Below, in pieces: positions 27,058 to 35,006 of a stretch of DNA of 64,000 bases. This DNA is from CBDDHT01 sp965227905. Its GTDB lineage: Bacteria; Pseudomonadota; Alphaproteobacteria; Rhizobiales; Methyloligellaceae. Where the stretch lies: the NCBI GenBank assembly GCA_965227905.1, contig OZ245780.1:2604001-2668000 (forward strand), in the 5' to 3' direction. Position 1 is the stretch's first letter. Every line of letters starts with the position of its first letter. Made by a program: the position numbers and the translations under genes. The notes below the pieces were generated by a model. It saw nothing but the letters and a program-made list of their open reading frames with translations. It was not told the DNA's origin and did not search any database.

Positions 27058-28005
27058 TTAGTCGGGCATTGTCCACAGTCCTGACCTGTTGCAAACGTCA
27101 AGCTCGGTGCCGGGAATCCGCGTTACAAGAGTCTGGGCCAGTCCCGACATGATGCTCGCGAGTTTGGTGGGTTTGGTTGTGCTGACACGACTGTCCCATG
27201 CTTCCGCGCCACGCCGACGTACTTCGATGCCGATTGCACGATAGACTTTTTGCGCGGACGAAACGGCCCAGGCCGAGCGCCACGACAGATGCGGCAGTCC
27301 ATGTGTCGCGGAGCGGTAATAGGGCTCAGCCGTATCCAATAGACGTCGAGTCACACTGAACAGAGCTGGTCGATTGTGTTCGGCACACATTGTCTCATGT
27401 GAAAGTCCGGCCTCTTCAAGCCAGTCTCGCGGCAGATAAATGCGCCCGGTCCGATGGTCCGGTATCACATCGCGCGCAATGTTGGTGAGCTGGAGTGCGA
27501 TGCCCAGATCGCAAGCACGGTTGAGAACCGCGCGTTGCTTGACCCCCATGACCATGGCCATCATGACACCGACGACGCCCGCTACATGATAACAGTACAA
27601 AAGTGTGTCATCGATGGTGTCGTAATTGCGCTCTTCGGCATCCATTCGGAAGCCCTGAATCAGATCGAGCGGGTAACGCTCGTCAATCGCGTGTCTGTCG
27701 CAGACAACCGACAGTGCTTCGAAGACCCGCTCATCCGCGATGCCAATGCAGGCATTCCTGGTTTTCGCTTCAAGTTCATTTACGGTCTGCAGCGCCCTGT
27801 CACCGGACAGTGCTTCTTCCTGGCCGTTTGGAAAGCCCATGGCCTGGCCGTCAATGACATCATCGCAATGGCGGCACCATGCATAGAGCATATGAGCGCT
27901 GGCACGCGTTTGCGGTGCGAACAGGCGTGATGCGGCGGCGAAGCTCTTGGATCCCCGGTCGATCTTCTGACGGCTGAACTTTAGCAGGTCTTCGGTTGAA
28001 GACAT
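27058..28005 (-). CDS. crtB: Phytoene synthase
   Basis: 315 aa, squalene/phytoene synthase family; condenses two GGPP. First Asp-rich motif in YAWCRHCDDVIDG, second in LTNIARDVIPDHRTGRIYLP, plus the terminal PRDWL piece. It follows crtY by 8 bases on the same strand and converges with crtW. Length normal. Confidence 0.94.
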   Translation of the reverse strand: MSSTEDLLKFSRQKIDRGSKSFAAASRLFAPQTRASAHMLYAWCRHCDDVIDGQAMGFPNGQEEALSGDRALQTVNELEAKTRNACIGIADERVFEALSVVCDRHAIDERYPLDLIQGFRMDAEERNYDTIDDTLLYCYHVAGVVGVMMAMVMGVKQRAVLNRACDLGIALQLTNIARDVIPDHRTGRIYLPRDWLEEAGLSHETMCAEHNRPALFSVTRRLLDTAEPYYRSATHGLPHLSWRSAWAVSSAQKVYRAIGIEVRRRGAEAWDSRVSTTKPTKLASIMSGLAQTLVTRIPGTELDVCNRSGLWTMPD

Positions 28006-28013
28006 CCGATCCT

Positions 28014-29219
28014 CTAGCTTGGCAGGGGTTTTGAGATCTGTTGGGGATGACAGATGAAGGCTTGGGCCGACTGGGCGGGAAGTGCGCGAAGCGCTGTGCG
28101 AATGGCGATTGGCGGGCGGCCCGACAGGATCCTGAGCTTATCCAGACTGGATGTTTGACCGGCATAGAACCGTTCGATGAGTCCTCGCGGTCGACGATAA
28201 AATTGCTCCATGACGGTACGACGTTCGTCGCCGCGTGCCGCAATGAACAAGAGCCGGTTCAACATGCGATAGAATTTCCTCTCTCGCCAAAGCCGGTCGC
28301 GCAGATCTGCGACGTGATTGGCGATTGCCGAGGACGTTATCGTTTTGGATGAGGCAATTTCCCTGGCGACGCGAAGTGCATCCGGCAGCGAGTAACCCGT
28401 CGTTGGATGGAAGAGCCCGGCTCGCAACCCAGAGTATGGTGGATCGCCTGGCCGCACCGCAAAGACACTGCTTTTGCCTGCAAGCACAATGGGCAGGCAA
28501 CCCATTTCCTCGTTGTCGATCGCTGCGATACGCCAGCCACGCCGATGAGTATAGGCGCGAAGCTTTTCCACAACGGCGCTGCGATCAAGGTCGGGTGTTT
28601 CCGCGTAGTAGGTATCCTCGACAAGCAGGCCTTTTTCTGAGAATGGCAGGCAATAGGTGAAACGAAAGTCGTCTTTCTGAGCGACCGTTGCATCCATGAT
28701 GACCGGTCGCTCAAGCCCATGCGGTTGGTGCGTGCGGACCTCTAGTCCAACGAATTTCTGATAAGCGAGAGCCAGATCGTGTGTTCTGCTTGCAGGCCAA
28801 CCGCGACCGTCGATGATGCAAGGTGCCGAGACAGTCTGGCCACCTGCAAGCGTTATGCGGGACGCTGAAACCTCTTTGATTGTCTCATTCAGCCGGATGG
28901 CGTGACGACCGATGCGCTCCAGCACATGGTTATGAAACCGTCGCGACGTCATTGAGTGGTAGGGCGTTGAAAGCGTGCGGGAATAGCGCGGGAATATGAC
29001 GTCCTGTGCAGCCCAGCTCTTTCTGATCATCGGAGCCAGCAGCGCATGATCGGTCTCGGTTACGTCAGAGCCGTGAAAAGACCAGGTATGATTGCCACCA
29101 AGCGTTGCCCCCGCTTCAAAAACAGCCAGGCGCAAATCCGGGCGCCGCTGCTTCAATTCCAGAGCAATGAGGCCGTTTGCCAGGCCTCCGCCGGCAAGAA
29201 TAACATCGAAATCGCTCAA
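28014..29219 (-). CDS. crtY: Lycopene beta-cyclase (CrtY type)
   Basis: 401-aa flavoprotein-like cyclase. N-terminal dinucleotide fold DVILAGGGLANGLIALEL, then GNHTWSFH and the FRFTYCLPFSEKGLLVEDTY block, and FHPTTGYSLPDALRVA, all typical of proteobacterial CrtY. It forms the two beta-rings of beta-carotene from lycopene. First gene of the crtY-crtB operon, divergent from an ABC exporter. Confidence 0.93.
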   Translation of the reverse strand: MSDFDVILAGGGLANGLIALELKQRRPDLRLAVFEAGATLGGNHTWSFHGSDVTETDHALLAPMIRKSWAAQDVIFPRYSRTLSTPYHSMTSRRFHNHVLERIGRHAIRLNETIKEVSASRITLAGGQTVSAPCIIDGRGWPASRTHDLALAYQKFVGLEVRTHQPHGLERPVIMDATVAQKDDFRFTYCLPFSEKGLLVEDTYYAETPDLDRSAVVEKLRAYTHRRGWRIAAIDNEEMGCLPIVLAGKSSVFAVRPGDPPYSGLRAGLFHPTTGYSLPDALRVAREIASSKTITSSAIANHVADLRDRLWRERKFYRMLNRLLFIAARGDERRTVMEQFYRRPRGLIERFYAGQTSSLDKLRILSGRPPIAIRTALRALPAQSAQAFICHPQQISKPLPS

Positions 29220-29447
29220 ACTCGTCTACGCTCCCCGTTCAGGTCATGTTGGTAATACGTGCGAGCAGCACATCGGATCATTTTCATCTGACATGAGGCG
29301 ATCCGCCGATACGTCTGTTACGTACACTGACAGGAACGTCCTTCAGTGCACGTGCAGTCGGTTCGGGTACGTCTTTTCGAAGTAAGGACTATCGAAGGCG
29401 ATAAGGGGTCGCCACTATTTGGACGGTTGGCAGGGTGCAGGCTGGAA

Positions 29448-30413
29448 ATGCGACAACGCAATGCATTTCTTGATGTTGCTGGTCTTGAAGTCACCCTCGG
29501 CGGCAAGGCCATCCTGCAAGGTATCGATCTTGCAGTCCGTGCAGGCGAGATTGTTGCGCTGCTCGGCCCCAACGGTGCAGGCAAATCCACATTAATCCGC
29601 ACCATCTGCGGTCAGATCAAACCAGGGCAAGGGCATATTCTCATCGCCGGAGAAGATCCTGCGAGAGCCCGCAGATCCGTTGGACTTGTACCGCAGAAAA
29701 TTGCGTTGTTCGAGAAGCTCACACCGAAAGAGAATTTGACGAGCTTCGGTGCAATTATGGGCGTGGGGCGAGGGGATCTGCGCGTACGTGCCGAGGCTTT
29801 GCTTGAGCGGGTCGGTCTGGCCGACCGGATCAACGATCCCCTGCACAATCTTTCCGGGGGCATGCAGCGGCGTGTCAACATAGCCGCCGCACTCATGCAC
29901 AATCCTGGGTTGCTCGTTCTCGACGAACCGACCGTTGGCCTCGATTATGACGCGCAGCATGGGATCGCAGAACTCCTACAGGGCTTGCGATCCGATGGCG
30001 CAGCCATTTTGCTCGTCACGCATGATCTTCCCGAAGCGGAGTTGCTGGCGGACCGGCTGGCAATCCTGGTCCAGGGGAAAATCCGCGCCCTTGGCATTCC
30101 GGAACAGTTGATCGAGCAGGCTTTCGAAAACTTGCGCGACATATCTGTGGTCGGGCCGCAAAGCAGTGCGGTCGATACGCAGGACGAGTCTGTGTTGTCG
30201 CTGAAGGAAGCGCTCGAACGGGTTGGGTTGTCGCCGGATGCGAGCGGCAAGGCATGGGCGGGTTTTCTTGCATTGGATGATCCGCGGCTTGCCCGCCTGC
30301 TCGATGCCATCGCCAACCAGGAACTTTCTGCAGAGGAAGTAACCATCAGGCGTGCAGGACTCGAAATGCTGCTGGCGCGCTGTGTGTCCGATGCCGCGCA
30401 GGAGGCCGCATGA
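29448..30413 (+). CDS. ABC transporter ATP-binding protein (ABC-2 exporter type)
   Basis: 321 aa from ATG 29448; the frame is open back to 29346 but the extra residues do not look like an ABC domain. Walker A GPNGAGKST, Q-loop VPQKIALFEKLTPKENL, signature LSGGMQRR and Walker B LLVLDEPTVGLD are complete. A C-terminal extension of ~100 residues follows the ATPase, as in many drug/polysaccharide exporters. The stop overlaps the permease ATG (ATGA). Substrate unknown; position next to carotenoid genes may or may not matter. Confidence 0.9.
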   Translation: MRQRNAFLDVAGLEVTLGGKAILQGIDLAVRAGEIVALLGPNGAGKSTLIRTICGQIKPGQGHILIAGEDPARARRSVGLVPQKIALFEKLTPKENLTSFGAIMGVGRGDLRVRAEALLERVGLADRINDPLHNLSGGMQRRVNIAAALMHNPGLLVLDEPTVGLDYDAQHGIAELLQGLRSDGAAILLVTHDLPEAELLADRLAILVQGKIRALGIPEQLIEQAFENLRDISVVGPQSSAVDTQDESVLSLKEALERVGLSPDASGKAWAGFLALDDPRLARLLDAIANQELSAEEVTIRRAGLEMLLARCVSDAAQEAA

Positions 30414-31522
30414 GATTGGCGATCTTCAAGATCATGCTGTTGAGCCTTCTGCGAGACCGTGCGGCACTCGCCATGAGCTTCATTCTGCCCGGCGTCGTAT
30501 TCGCAATCTTCGCGGTTATCTTCTCCGGCACTAGTGGCGGAGAGCTGGCCATCAGGGTCGCGGTTGCAGATCTGCGCAACGACGCCGGATCGGAGAAGGT
30601 CCTGCAGGAATTATTCAAATCCCCAACACTCAAGCAATCCGGTGCGGCAGACGCCGAACGCGAGGATGTCGTCAAAGCGGTGCGCGATGGCGGAGCCGAT
30701 GTGGGTCTGGTTGTGCTTCCAGATAGCGGGCCACTAGATCGGCCTGCCGCCGAAGGGCGCAAGCACTTCGAGATTGTCACCGACCCCTCCAAGGAGATCG
30801 CAAACACGATGTTGGAAGGGACGCTGCAACAGGCCTACACCACGCTTCTCCCGAGGCCGCCTGGATCGGATCGTGTGATGGCCCGTTCGCCCGTCGTCGA
30901 CAATGAAGGAGCATTCTCGGCGGTCTCCTATTATGCCGGCGCTGTTGCGATGATGTTCCTGTTGTTTTTCTCGTTAACGTCGTCGCTCAGCTATCTGGAT
31001 GAACGCGAAAGCGGAATACTCGAAAGGATTGCAGTGGGCCCGGGCGGCGTCGGCGTCGTCATCGATGGCAAGTTCGTCTTCCTCATGGCCATGGGAGTGC
31101 TGCAGGTCTTCGTGGTATTCGCCGTTGCGTGGCTGGCCTTCGGGCTCGAACTGCCGGGCAAGATCATCGGCTGGGCCACAGTGACATTCGCAAGTGCCGT
31201 GGCTGCCAGTGGCCTCGTACTGGCTTTCGTGACGGTTTGCCGAACAAAGAAACAGGCGGAGACCCTTGGGCAGATGTTGGTCCTCGTCATCTCGGCGATT
31301 GGCGGCAGCATGGTCCCCAGATTTCTCATGCCCGCCGAAGTGCAATGGCTTGGCTGGTTGACACCGAATACCTGGGCACTTGAAGCCTATGCGTCCGTCT
31401 TCTGGCGCGGAGATCCGATGGCTGCGCTCATCCTGCCGTGTATGGTGCTGATCGGCAGTGGTATGTTGGGATTACTGTTCGCGCACTTGATGAGCCGTCG
31501 CGGTATGCGTGTGCGAGGCTGA
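30410..31522 (+). CDS. ABC-2 type transporter permease
   Basis: 370 aa with one N-terminal membrane helix (MSFILPGVVFAIFAVIFSG), a large external domain (residues ~40-165) and a C-terminal block of five helices starting at AVAMMFLLFFSLTSSLSYLD. The segment DERESGILERIAVGPGG is the cytoplasmic coupling helix region of ABC-2 permeases. Forms a two-gene exporter with the overlapping upstream ATPase. Confidence 0.88.
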   Translation: MRLAIFKIMLLSLLRDRAALAMSFILPGVVFAIFAVIFSGTSGGELAIRVAVADLRNDAGSEKVLQELFKSPTLKQSGAADAEREDVVKAVRDGGADVGLVVLPDSGPLDRPAAEGRKHFEIVTDPSKEIANTMLEGTLQQAYTTLLPRPPGSDRVMARSPVVDNEGAFSAVSYYAGAVAMMFLLFFSLTSSLSYLDERESGILERIAVGPGGVGVVIDGKFVFLMAMGVLQVFVVFAVAWLAFGLELPGKIIGWATVTFASAVAASGLVLAFVTVCRTKKQAETLGQMLVLVISAIGGSMVPRFLMPAEVQWLGWLTPNTWALEAYASVFWRGDPMAALILPCMVLIGSGMLGLLFAHLMSRRGMRVRG

Positions 31523-31549
31523 TTGCGCGCCAAAACAAGAAATGGAAGC

Positions 31550-31623
31550 TGGCTGGGGCGCAGGGATTCGAACCCCGATATCTCGGACCAGAACCGAACG
31601 TAATGCCATTATACGACGCCCCA
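31550..31623 (-). tRNA. tRNA-Gln (anticodon CTG)
   Basis: On the minus strand, acceptor arms TGGGGCG and CGCCCCA pair over seven bases (31617-31623 and 31554-31560). The anticodon stem TTCGG/CCGAG encloses the loop TTCTGGT, giving anticodon CTG. The T-loop TTCGAAT is intact, and discriminator G plus encoded CCA are present (31550-31553). Confidence 0.93.
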
Positions 31624-31691
31624 AGACGCGCGTGCTCACTCTTATAGTACCTGGAGCCCGGTGAACAAGAGGTGAGTGCGGGGAGAATTTC

Positions 31692-32159
31692 TCAGAAGTC
31701 GAAGCGTTCCGGTGCGTGCGCTTCTTCGGGTAGCCAGGTTTCGTGGATATGGCGCCACTCGAGGGAACCGCTTTCGATTTGAGCAAAGAGCGCGGTAGAG
31801 AGCCGCGCATTGTCGGGCCGTGCCGAATTACGGGCGCCGCGCTGATATTCCTCGTAGGTCGCCAACAGCATGTCCTTATCGTCGAGCACCTGGTGGAGCC
31901 GGACGTTCCGGATGCGGATGCGGAAGTCCGGAGAGCGACCATGTCCGGACCGGATCTGGTCGAGGATCGTCTCGCAGGAAAGAACGATGCCGGCTGGCTG
32001 AATGTTGATGAAGTTCGGATGTAATCGGCTGCCGATCCCATCTTCGAACACATCGTCAGACCAATCGAGCGCGCCGTTCAGCCATTGCTCGAGAAAGCGA
32101 TGCAGCCGTTCGATCTCACTCCGGACGGCTTCGAGAGCTTCTGCGGGGGAAGGTGTCAT
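31692..32159 (-). CDS. SnoaL/DUF4440-like (NTF2-fold) protein
   Basis: 155 aa. Pattern resembles small NTF2-like proteins: N-terminal helices (EIERLHRFLEQWLNGALDW), DDVFEDGIGSRLHPNFINIQ, strands RIRIRNVRLHQVLDDKDMLL and a last strand ESGSLEWRHIHETWLPEE. Its ATG overlaps the cyclase stop by one base (TAATG), so the two are co-translated. A catalytic role is not obvious; it may bind a small ligand. Family call by pattern only. Confidence 0.6.
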   Translation of the reverse strand: MTPSPAEALEAVRSEIERLHRFLEQWLNGALDWSDDVFEDGIGSRLHPNFINIQPAGIVLSCETILDQIRSGHGRSPDFRIRIRNVRLHQVLDDKDMLLATYEEYQRGARNSARPDNARLSTALFAQIESGSLEWRHIHETWLPEEAHAPERFDF

Positions 32160-33883
32160 TACAGCCGTTCCCTCAGAACATGCATGCGGATCTTTCCGTA
32201 GCCTTTGGCCATGGGCAGAACGCCGACATAGTCGCAGTCGACGGACGGTTGGCGCGACAGTGCGACGGCTGCTGCCATGGCTTCCGTCACATAGACTTCA
32301 CCTGGCGGCGTGATGGGCTCGATCCGGGCAGCCAATGTTACATGGGCGCCAAAGAATGTCGGCTCCTGGCAGATGAAGTCGTGGCCGGCAAAGACCGGAC
32401 CGTAGTGTCCGGATAGTCTCAGCGACAGGTCGACATCGAGACCGAGGGCCGGAAAATCCGTTTCGCGGATCGTTCGCTGAATCGCAAGGCCGCACTTGGC
32501 ACAGCTCATGGCGTCGGAGAAGACGACGTAGATCGCATCGCCCCAGCTGTTGCGATAGAGAACCTTGTCGCCGAACGACTCGAGAACGTCCGAGACCCGG
32601 CCCATAAACTCTGCATGGAAGATGGGGAGGTGATGTTCCTCAAGCGCCGAGAAGCCTTTCACATCGCCGAACAGAACGGCGCGCGGCTCGCGGACCAATT
32701 CCCGGGTCTGCGGTTCGGCCGGCGGGCGAGGGTTGGGCTTGAAGTCACTCCGTGGAGTGATGACATGGACGGGAAGGGACATCGCTTCCCACGCGGCAAT
32801 GTTGCCATCTGTGCCGACACCACTTCCGCCCTTGCCATCGTAAACGGCGATCATGCGCAGGTCCGCATCGAGTGCGTCGGCTCGGATCATCGCCAGGCCC
32901 ATGGCGTAATCGGCGCAATACGTGAAAAGGCTATCGTCGTTCAGATATTTGCCGTCGGTCGCGTAACTCACCGAACCTCGGCCCTCTAAGGCGCGCGTGT
33001 TGCAGCGATCGTGGCAGGCGCGGAAGCGCGCAATCCATTCAGGCCCGGCCGATGCAACCGACTCGGCAATGAACTCGTCCCGGTTGAACGGCAGGACCAC
33101 ATGCAGGTCGATACCGCGGTCAAGGCACAGCTCTGCAATGATAATGTCGGCGCCGGCCGCCAGCGAACCGAATGCGAAACCGACCGGATAGGCATCGAGG
33201 ACCTGTGCAACATCGTGCGTAACAGCCTCCTCCTGATCGGCAGGAAAGCGGCCTGATTGGCCGGGCGGCGAAATGATATGGCCTGCGAAGAAGGCGACAT
33301 CCGGCACCCCGATCGGGGCCAGCAGGGTCGTTGGGAGGTCGGCAGCGGCACAGACAAGCCTGAGTTGCTTGCGCGTTGTTGCGCGCGCTGTGTAGTCCGC
33401 CGCGGTAATCGCACTCGCATCCGCGAGCGACACCTCAGCGCGTTTTACGTCGCCGAGGACCAGAGCCGCCTCGGCGATCGTTGCCGAATGCCAATAGCGC
33501 CCGATGTCTCTGTCTGGCTCTTCCCTTTCGCAGGCGGTCAATGTCGCCGCCGCGAGCGTCGCTGCTTTTTCGCGTTCTCCGGCAAGGTAGTAGAGGGTTG
33601 CCGCATTGACGGCAGGGTAGCTGTTTTGCTCGCGCCGATAGACATCTTCATAGGCTTCCGCCGCGAGAGACAGACGCTGCTTGCGGTCGGCGGCCTCGGT
33701 GCCTAGCGCTTTATCTTTGAGAATCCGGGCTCCCAGGCTCTGTGAATCGACATCGTTCTGTCGTCCGATACCGAGCTGTTCATAGAGTTGCTGGCCGCGC
33801 TCCAACGCACCTGACCGGACAACCGAGCGCACCAGAAGATAGCGTAAATGCGCCGTCGCCGGATTGAGGGCATTGGCTCCCAA
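32159..33883 (-). CDS. TPR / SLOG-like / adenylate-guanylate cyclase domain protein
   Basis: 574 aa from the only canonical start, TTG 33883. TPR-like helices (residues ~1-160: SLAAEAYEDVYRREQNSYPA); a SLOG/Rossmann-like nucleotide domain (~180-400: DVAFFAGHII, FGSLAAGADIIIAELCLDRG, HVVLPFNRDEF); a class III cyclase homology domain (~415-574: AVLFGDVKGFSALEEHHLPI, YRNSWGDAIYVVF, HVTLAARIEPITPPGEVYV). The metal-binding Asp of GDVKGF is present. The frame stays protein-like upstream to about 34060, where CTG preceded by GAGG may be the true start. It could make a cyclic nucleotide for the cNMP-binding protein at 37613. Confidence 0.75.
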   Translation of the reverse strand: MGANALNPATAHLRYLLVRSVVRSGALERGQQLYEQLGIGRQNDVDSQSLGARILKDKALGTEAADRKQRLSLAAEAYEDVYRREQNSYPAVNAATLYYLAGEREKAATLAAATLTACEREEPDRDIGRYWHSATIAEAALVLGDVKRAEVSLADASAITAADYTARATTRKQLRLVCAAADLPTTLLAPIGVPDVAFFAGHIISPPGQSGRFPADQEEAVTHDVAQVLDAYPVGFAFGSLAAGADIIIAELCLDRGIDLHVVLPFNRDEFIAESVASAGPEWIARFRACHDRCNTRALEGRGSVSYATDGKYLNDDSLFTYCADYAMGLAMIRADALDADLRMIAVYDGKGGSGVGTDGNIAAWEAMSLPVHVITPRSDFKPNPRPPAEPQTRELVREPRAVLFGDVKGFSALEEHHLPIFHAEFMGRVSDVLESFGDKVLYRNSWGDAIYVVFSDAMSCAKCGLAIQRTIRETDFPALGLDVDLSLRLSGHYGPVFAGHDFICQEPTFFGAHVTLAARIEPITPPGEVYVTEAMAAAVALSRQPSVDCDYVGVLPMAKGYGKIRMHVLRERL

Positions 33884-34162
33884 CTCGGCGAGTGGACGTT
33901 CTTCGCAGTCGACGAGCCCACTCTCGGCCAGATCGGCGGCCTTGAAATGATCGCCGCGCCGCTCCGCATCGCGAACCCGCTCTGCCCAGGCCTCCGCGGT
34001 CCTGTCTCCCGAGATAAGGTCCGATACCCGGGTGAATTGGCTCCAGAATGATTTGGCCAGTGGATCGCCTCACGTCAGTCAGTCGGGATCCGGTGCCAGC
34101 ACAACTCTCGCGCGATTGATTCCTCTACACTCAACCAGTGCTGGCCGGGTAGGGGGTCTCAA

Positions 34163-34840
34163 CTAGTTCGCCTGGTCGCGAATCCACAAACGTTTCAGAA
34201 AACGATTGCTCTCGGTCCTAATCGCTGCGCGGCCATGCATTACGCGATGATTGTCGACAATGACCGCATCACCCGGTTGGACGTCGAGGGTGATAATATC
34301 GGTCTTTTCCGCATTTGCGATGCCCTTCTGTAGTTTGCTTAATGCGGAACCTGCATCCGTGTCGGGCGCCTTCAGCGACAACCAGGGAACATAGTGAAAA
34401 TCGGTGTGTCCGTTATTGCGGACACAGAGCGGAATGTCGCCTCCCTTGCTCCAGATCGCATTGTCTGGGACCCGGACCCGGCTGAGGGCGTCGAGCTCCT
34501 CGCTGGTGAGGGCTTCGGTTATCGGTGCCAGATCGAGCAGCCACATGGCACCGCCGTCCGCATCGGGCTGAACGCAATACCAGGCAACCGTGTGGGCAGA
34601 GGCATGGTCGGTGTGGAATCCGATGGCCTGTGGGAGCTGAAAATTCCGTGGCCGCTCGCCGCCGAGGCGAACGTCCGCTTCAAAGAAAATATCGCCGAGC
34701 CCGGCGCAGTAGGATCGAAATTCTTCGAATGACCAGTCTTTGCGAAGCCAGCAATAGCCATCCGTCTCAAGGGTTGCTCGTAGACCATCGATTGGCGGAA
34801 GTTGTTGTTCTGTTTCGATATTTTGCGGTGTGGTGCTCAT
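34163..34840 (-). CDS. TauD/TfdA-family 2-oxoglutarate-dependent dioxygenase
   Basis: 225 aa from ATG 34840, where GGAGG lies seven bases upstream; the longer frame from 35020 overlaps the divergent ABC gene and is unlikely. Iron facial triad: H and D in GFHTDHASAHT and the distal His in VDNHRVMHGRAAI, with the 2-oxoglutarate-binding Arg in the following RTESNRFLKRLW. It is shorter than taurine dioxygenase and resembles the compact TauD/GBBH-like hydroxylases found in natural-product clusters. It sits back to back with the RiPP operon and may hydroxylate the peptide; alternatively it is unrelated housekeeping. Confidence 0.78.
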   Translation of the reverse strand: MSTTPQNIETEQQLPPIDGLRATLETDGYCWLRKDWSFEEFRSYCAGLGDIFFEADVRLGGERPRNFQLPQAIGFHTDHASAHTVAWYCVQPDADGGAMWLLDLAPITEALTSEELDALSRVRVPDNAIWSKGGDIPLCVRNNGHTDFHYVPWLSLKAPDTDAGSALSKLQKGIANAEKTDIITLDVQPGDAVIVDNHRVMHGRAAIRTESNRFLKRLWIRDQAN

Positions 34841-35006
34841 GCTTGAGCCTCCCGATACGTCTCGCCCCAGTTGCCAACAGGTAGTGCGTCGGACCGGCTT
34901 CGTCCAGACGCTTGCGTTGCGCAACTTGTTATCGAACTCTTGTGGGAACATGCTAAAAGCGCCGAACGACTTTTTTGTCGAGAACGGTAGGTGGTGAGGA
35001 CAGAGA

